Shown: positions 7,224-8,364 of the stretch, piece by piece
Layout of the letters: every line of letters begins with the position of its first letter
Position numbering within the stretch: the first letter of the stretch is position 1
Assembly (NCBI GenBank): GCA_003663565.1
Contig: QMTT01000019.1
Location: forward strand, 1-8,364
Reading direction: 5' to 3'
DNA: 8,364 bases
DNA from: Thermoplasmata archaeon
GTDB lineage: Archaea > Thermoplasmatota > B47-G6 > B47-G6B > 47-G6
The notes under the pieces: model-generated
What the model was told of the DNA's origin: nothing
The model's database searches: none
Seen by the model: the letters and a program-made list of their open reading frames with translations, nothing else
Made by a program: the position numbers and the translations under genes

Positions 7224-8018
7224 TTAGTGACTTATTATTGTATCTCTATATGTGGGTCTTAAGAGTCTCATTACGTTAAGCTTCTCTAAGTCTATTTCAG
7301 CTATGACGAGATCCTCCTCAAAGTATTTGGCTTTAGATATTATGTTTCCTCTAGGATCTACTACTCGACTCCCACCCCAAAAGAGAAGATCCTCGGAAAC
7401 CCCTGGATAGTTAACATATGCATGGTATAAAACGTTTTCAATAGCTCTTGCTGGTATAAGCTTCTCAAATAGTGCTCTAGAGGTTATTGGCGATGCTGAA
7501 ATTGTTATGAGAAGATCTGCTCCTTGAAGGGCGTAATATTTGGCAATCTCGGGAAAGAAGATGTCATAACATATTTCTATGCCTATTCTAAGATCATTAT
7601 TTACTTCTATTATTGGTTGATAGGGCTCCCCTGGTGAGTAATATAGCATCTCCCTAAATGGGCCAAAGTTTGGAAGATGAGATTTCCTGTATACTTTAAT
7701 AAGTCCTTTACCCAATATCATTGCTGAGTTATAATAAATTCCTCTTAGATCTTTTTCTGGAAATCCAAAAATTACTAGTGAATTTAACTCTCTTAGGTTT
7801 TCTATAAGATTCTTTAATTCCCTAGAAGGATTCTTCAGGTCCTCTGCAAGATATAATACTCTGTCCTTTATGAGATATCCTGTGAGATAAAGTTCTGGAA
7901 ATACGTAGATGTCACTACGTACCTTTGATGTGACCTCTAGGATCCTCTCGGAGTTCCATTCCTTATCACCGAGTTTTGCTTCATATTGAGCGAGTACTAC
8001 TTTAAGAGTTCTTTTCAT
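7224..8018 (-). CDS. nitrilase-superfamily amidohydrolase, possibly a glutaminase subunit
   Basis: Carbon-nitrogen hydrolase that cleaves an amide through a Glu-Lys-Cys triad. At 264 residues it has the single-domain length of the family. Triad residues are visible: E42 in FPELYLTGY, K112 in YRKSHLP and C150 in IEICYD, plus the second glutamate E123. The segment after the lysine, HLPNFGPFREMLYYSPG (114-130), recalls the LPNYGVFDE-type loop of the glutaminase domain of glutamine-dependent NAD+ synthetase more than generic archaeal nitrilases. It is the first gene of the minus-strand set, 26 bp before a PP-loop synthetase that lacks its own glutaminase, so ammonia supply to that partner is a reasonable inference. 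The ATG at 8018 is 9 nt after AGGAG; the ATG at 8027 abuts that site. Alternatives are omega-amidase or another small-amide hydrolase. Confidence 0.88.
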   Translation of the reverse strand: MKRTLKVVLAQYEAKLGDKEWNSERILEVTSKVRSDIYVFPELYLTGYLIKDRVLYLAEDLKNPSRELKNLIENLRELNSLVIFGFPEKDLRGIYYNSAMILGKGLIKVYRKSHLPNFGPFREMLYYSPGEPYQPIIEVNNDLRIGIEICYDIFFPEIAKYYALQGADLLITISASPITSRALFEKLIPARAIENVLYHAYVNYPGVSEDLLFWGGSRVVDPRGNIISKAKYFEEDLVIAEIDLEKLNVMRLLRPTYRDTIISH

Positions 8019-8027
8019 AGTGCTCAT

Positions 8028-8032
8028 CTCCT
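8028..8032 (-). promoter_or_regulatory. ribosome binding site of the nitrilase gene
   Basis: AGGAG (within AAAGGAGATGA) on the minus strand. It lies immediately before the ATG at 8027, with no spacer, and 9 nt before the ATG at 8018. This selects the shorter protein, beginning MKRTLKVVLAQ. Confidence 0.72.
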
Positions 8033-8120
8033 TTAAATCAGTATTATCTCCTAGGGACTTTTGGGATAAGATGTTATGATTTTAGTCTAAAGCAAAGAGG
8101 ACTTTGATGTATAAGACATT
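8033..8120 (-). promoter_or_regulatory. presumed leader and promoter of the nitrilase operon
   Basis: As the first gene of a minus-strand cluster, the nitrilase should have a promoter here. Two weak TATA-like stretches are seen on the minus strand: ACTAAAATCATAAC (about 8086-8073), implying a start near 8050, and CTTATACAT (about 8116-8108), implying a leader of about 70 nt. Neither matches the archaeal consensus well, so only the location is proposed. Confidence 0.25.
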
Positions 8121-8177
8121 CCCAATATCCTCTTGTAATTATTAATGATTTTGTGTAGAAATCTTCCTAATAAGAAC

Positions 8178-8191
8178 TTCATTTATATGAA
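8178..8191. repeat. short inverted repeat enclosing a TATA-like core
   Basis: TTCAT-TTAT-ATGAA is a perfect 5-bp-arm inverted repeat, and its centre reads TTTATATG, close to an archaeal TATA box on the plus strand. It could be an operator over a promoter for something to the right of the window. At this size in AT-rich DNA it may also be chance. Confidence 0.3.
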
Positions 8192-8230
8192 CATTTGAGG
8201 ACGATTATACAATATATTTGGACAATACTC

Positions 8231-8250
8231 AACAAATATAAACAAATATA
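8231..8250. repeat. perfect 10-bp tandem duplication
   Basis: AACAAATATA occurs twice with no gap. It sits in the AT-rich stretch between the nitrilase leader and the reading-frame remnant at the right edge. It may be a slippage product or a paired regulator site; nothing in the sequence decides. Confidence 0.6.
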
Positions 8251-8358
8251 GTTGCAGGTATTAAGGTAGGAAACAAGATTCAAGCAATCTGTGTTAGTGC
8301 TGGGATTTTCCCTATCATAAAGGACGATGCTTTTTTCGACAAAAATTTAGTGAGATAA
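8242..8358 (+). pseudogene. start-less reading frame, possible gene remnant
   Basis: The frame is open for 38 codons between a TAA at 8239 and a TAA at 8356 and has no usable ATG, GTG or TTG near its beginning. Its translation is protein-like (for example AGIKVGNKIQAICVSAGIF, then KDDAFFDKN). The pattern of a small hydrophobic strand followed by an acidic residue pair and FFDKN loosely recalls the C-terminus of PIN-domain toxins, but this is only an impression. A preceding TTG frame (8195-8251, 18 codons) lies in a different frame, so a frameshifted remnant is possible. It may equally be chance. Confidence 0.2.
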
Positions 8359-8364
8359 AAACAC

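Larger units (their letters stand above)
8019..8364. other. intergenic right end without a convincing gene
   Basis: This 346-bp stretch lies upstream of the minus-strand operon. Apart from the SD and leader, the inverted repeat, the 10-bp duplication and the start-less frame listed separately, I see no complete gene, tRNA, C/D-box RNA or transposon end. Base composition is clearly more AT-rich than the coding DNA. Confidence 0.6.

Overview
The window looks like part of a thermophilic archaeal chromosome, most likely from the Thermoproteota/Korarchaeota side of the tree. The evidence is an A-type ATP synthase A-B-D gene block with archaeal-style proteins, an archaeal-type ThiL, heavy use of AGA/AGG arginine and ATA isoleucine codons, AT-rich intergenic DNA with TATA-like boxes, and strong Shine-Dalgarno (SD) sites of the GGAGGTGAT type. 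A bacterium carrying an A/V-type ATPase cannot be fully excluded from sequence alone. No rRNA, tRNA, CRISPR array or insertion sequence was seen.

Layout, plus strand (1-4678): the window opens inside the P-loop of atpA (subunit A, catalytic), followed by atpB (subunit B) and atpD (central stalk subunit D). A 47-residue single-pass membrane protein then overlaps the end of atpD by 8 bp. After about 200 bp of AT-rich DNA with candidate promoter elements comes a methyl-accepting chemotaxis-type transducer with two membrane helices and almost no extracytoplasmic domain.

Layout, minus strand (8018 down to 4721): a tightly packed, probably co-transcribed four-gene set runs nitrilase-superfamily amidohydrolase, glutaminase-less asparagine-synthetase-like PP-loop protein, thiamine-monophosphate kinase (ThiL) and aspartate/glutamate racemase. 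The spacings are 26 bp, then an 11 bp overlap, then a 71 bp overlap. It converges on the transducer gene with only 42 bp between stop codons and a T-rich minus-strand stretch that could terminate it.

The right end (8019-8364) has no convincing gene. It holds the presumed nitrilase leader and promoter, a short inverted repeat around a TATA-like core, a perfect 10-bp tandem duplication, and a start-less 38-codon reading frame that may be a gene remnant.

The most interesting hypothesis is that the nitrilase and the amidotransferase-lacking AsnB-like protein form a two-subunit, glutamine-dependent ligase. The nitrilase would release ammonia, as the fused nitrilase domain does in glutamine-dependent NAD+ synthetase. 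Its active-site loop resembles that NadE branch, and the AsnB-like partner lacks the usual N-terminal glutaminase. The second item worth following is the small membrane protein translationally tied to the ATP synthase operon.

Start codons were assigned with an internal rule. In every complete gene a purine-rich SD core ends about 8-10 nt before the chosen start. This moves five starts (atpB, transducer, racemase, AsnB-like, nitrilase) inward from the longest possible reading frame and makes TTG the start of atpB, atpD and the transducer.
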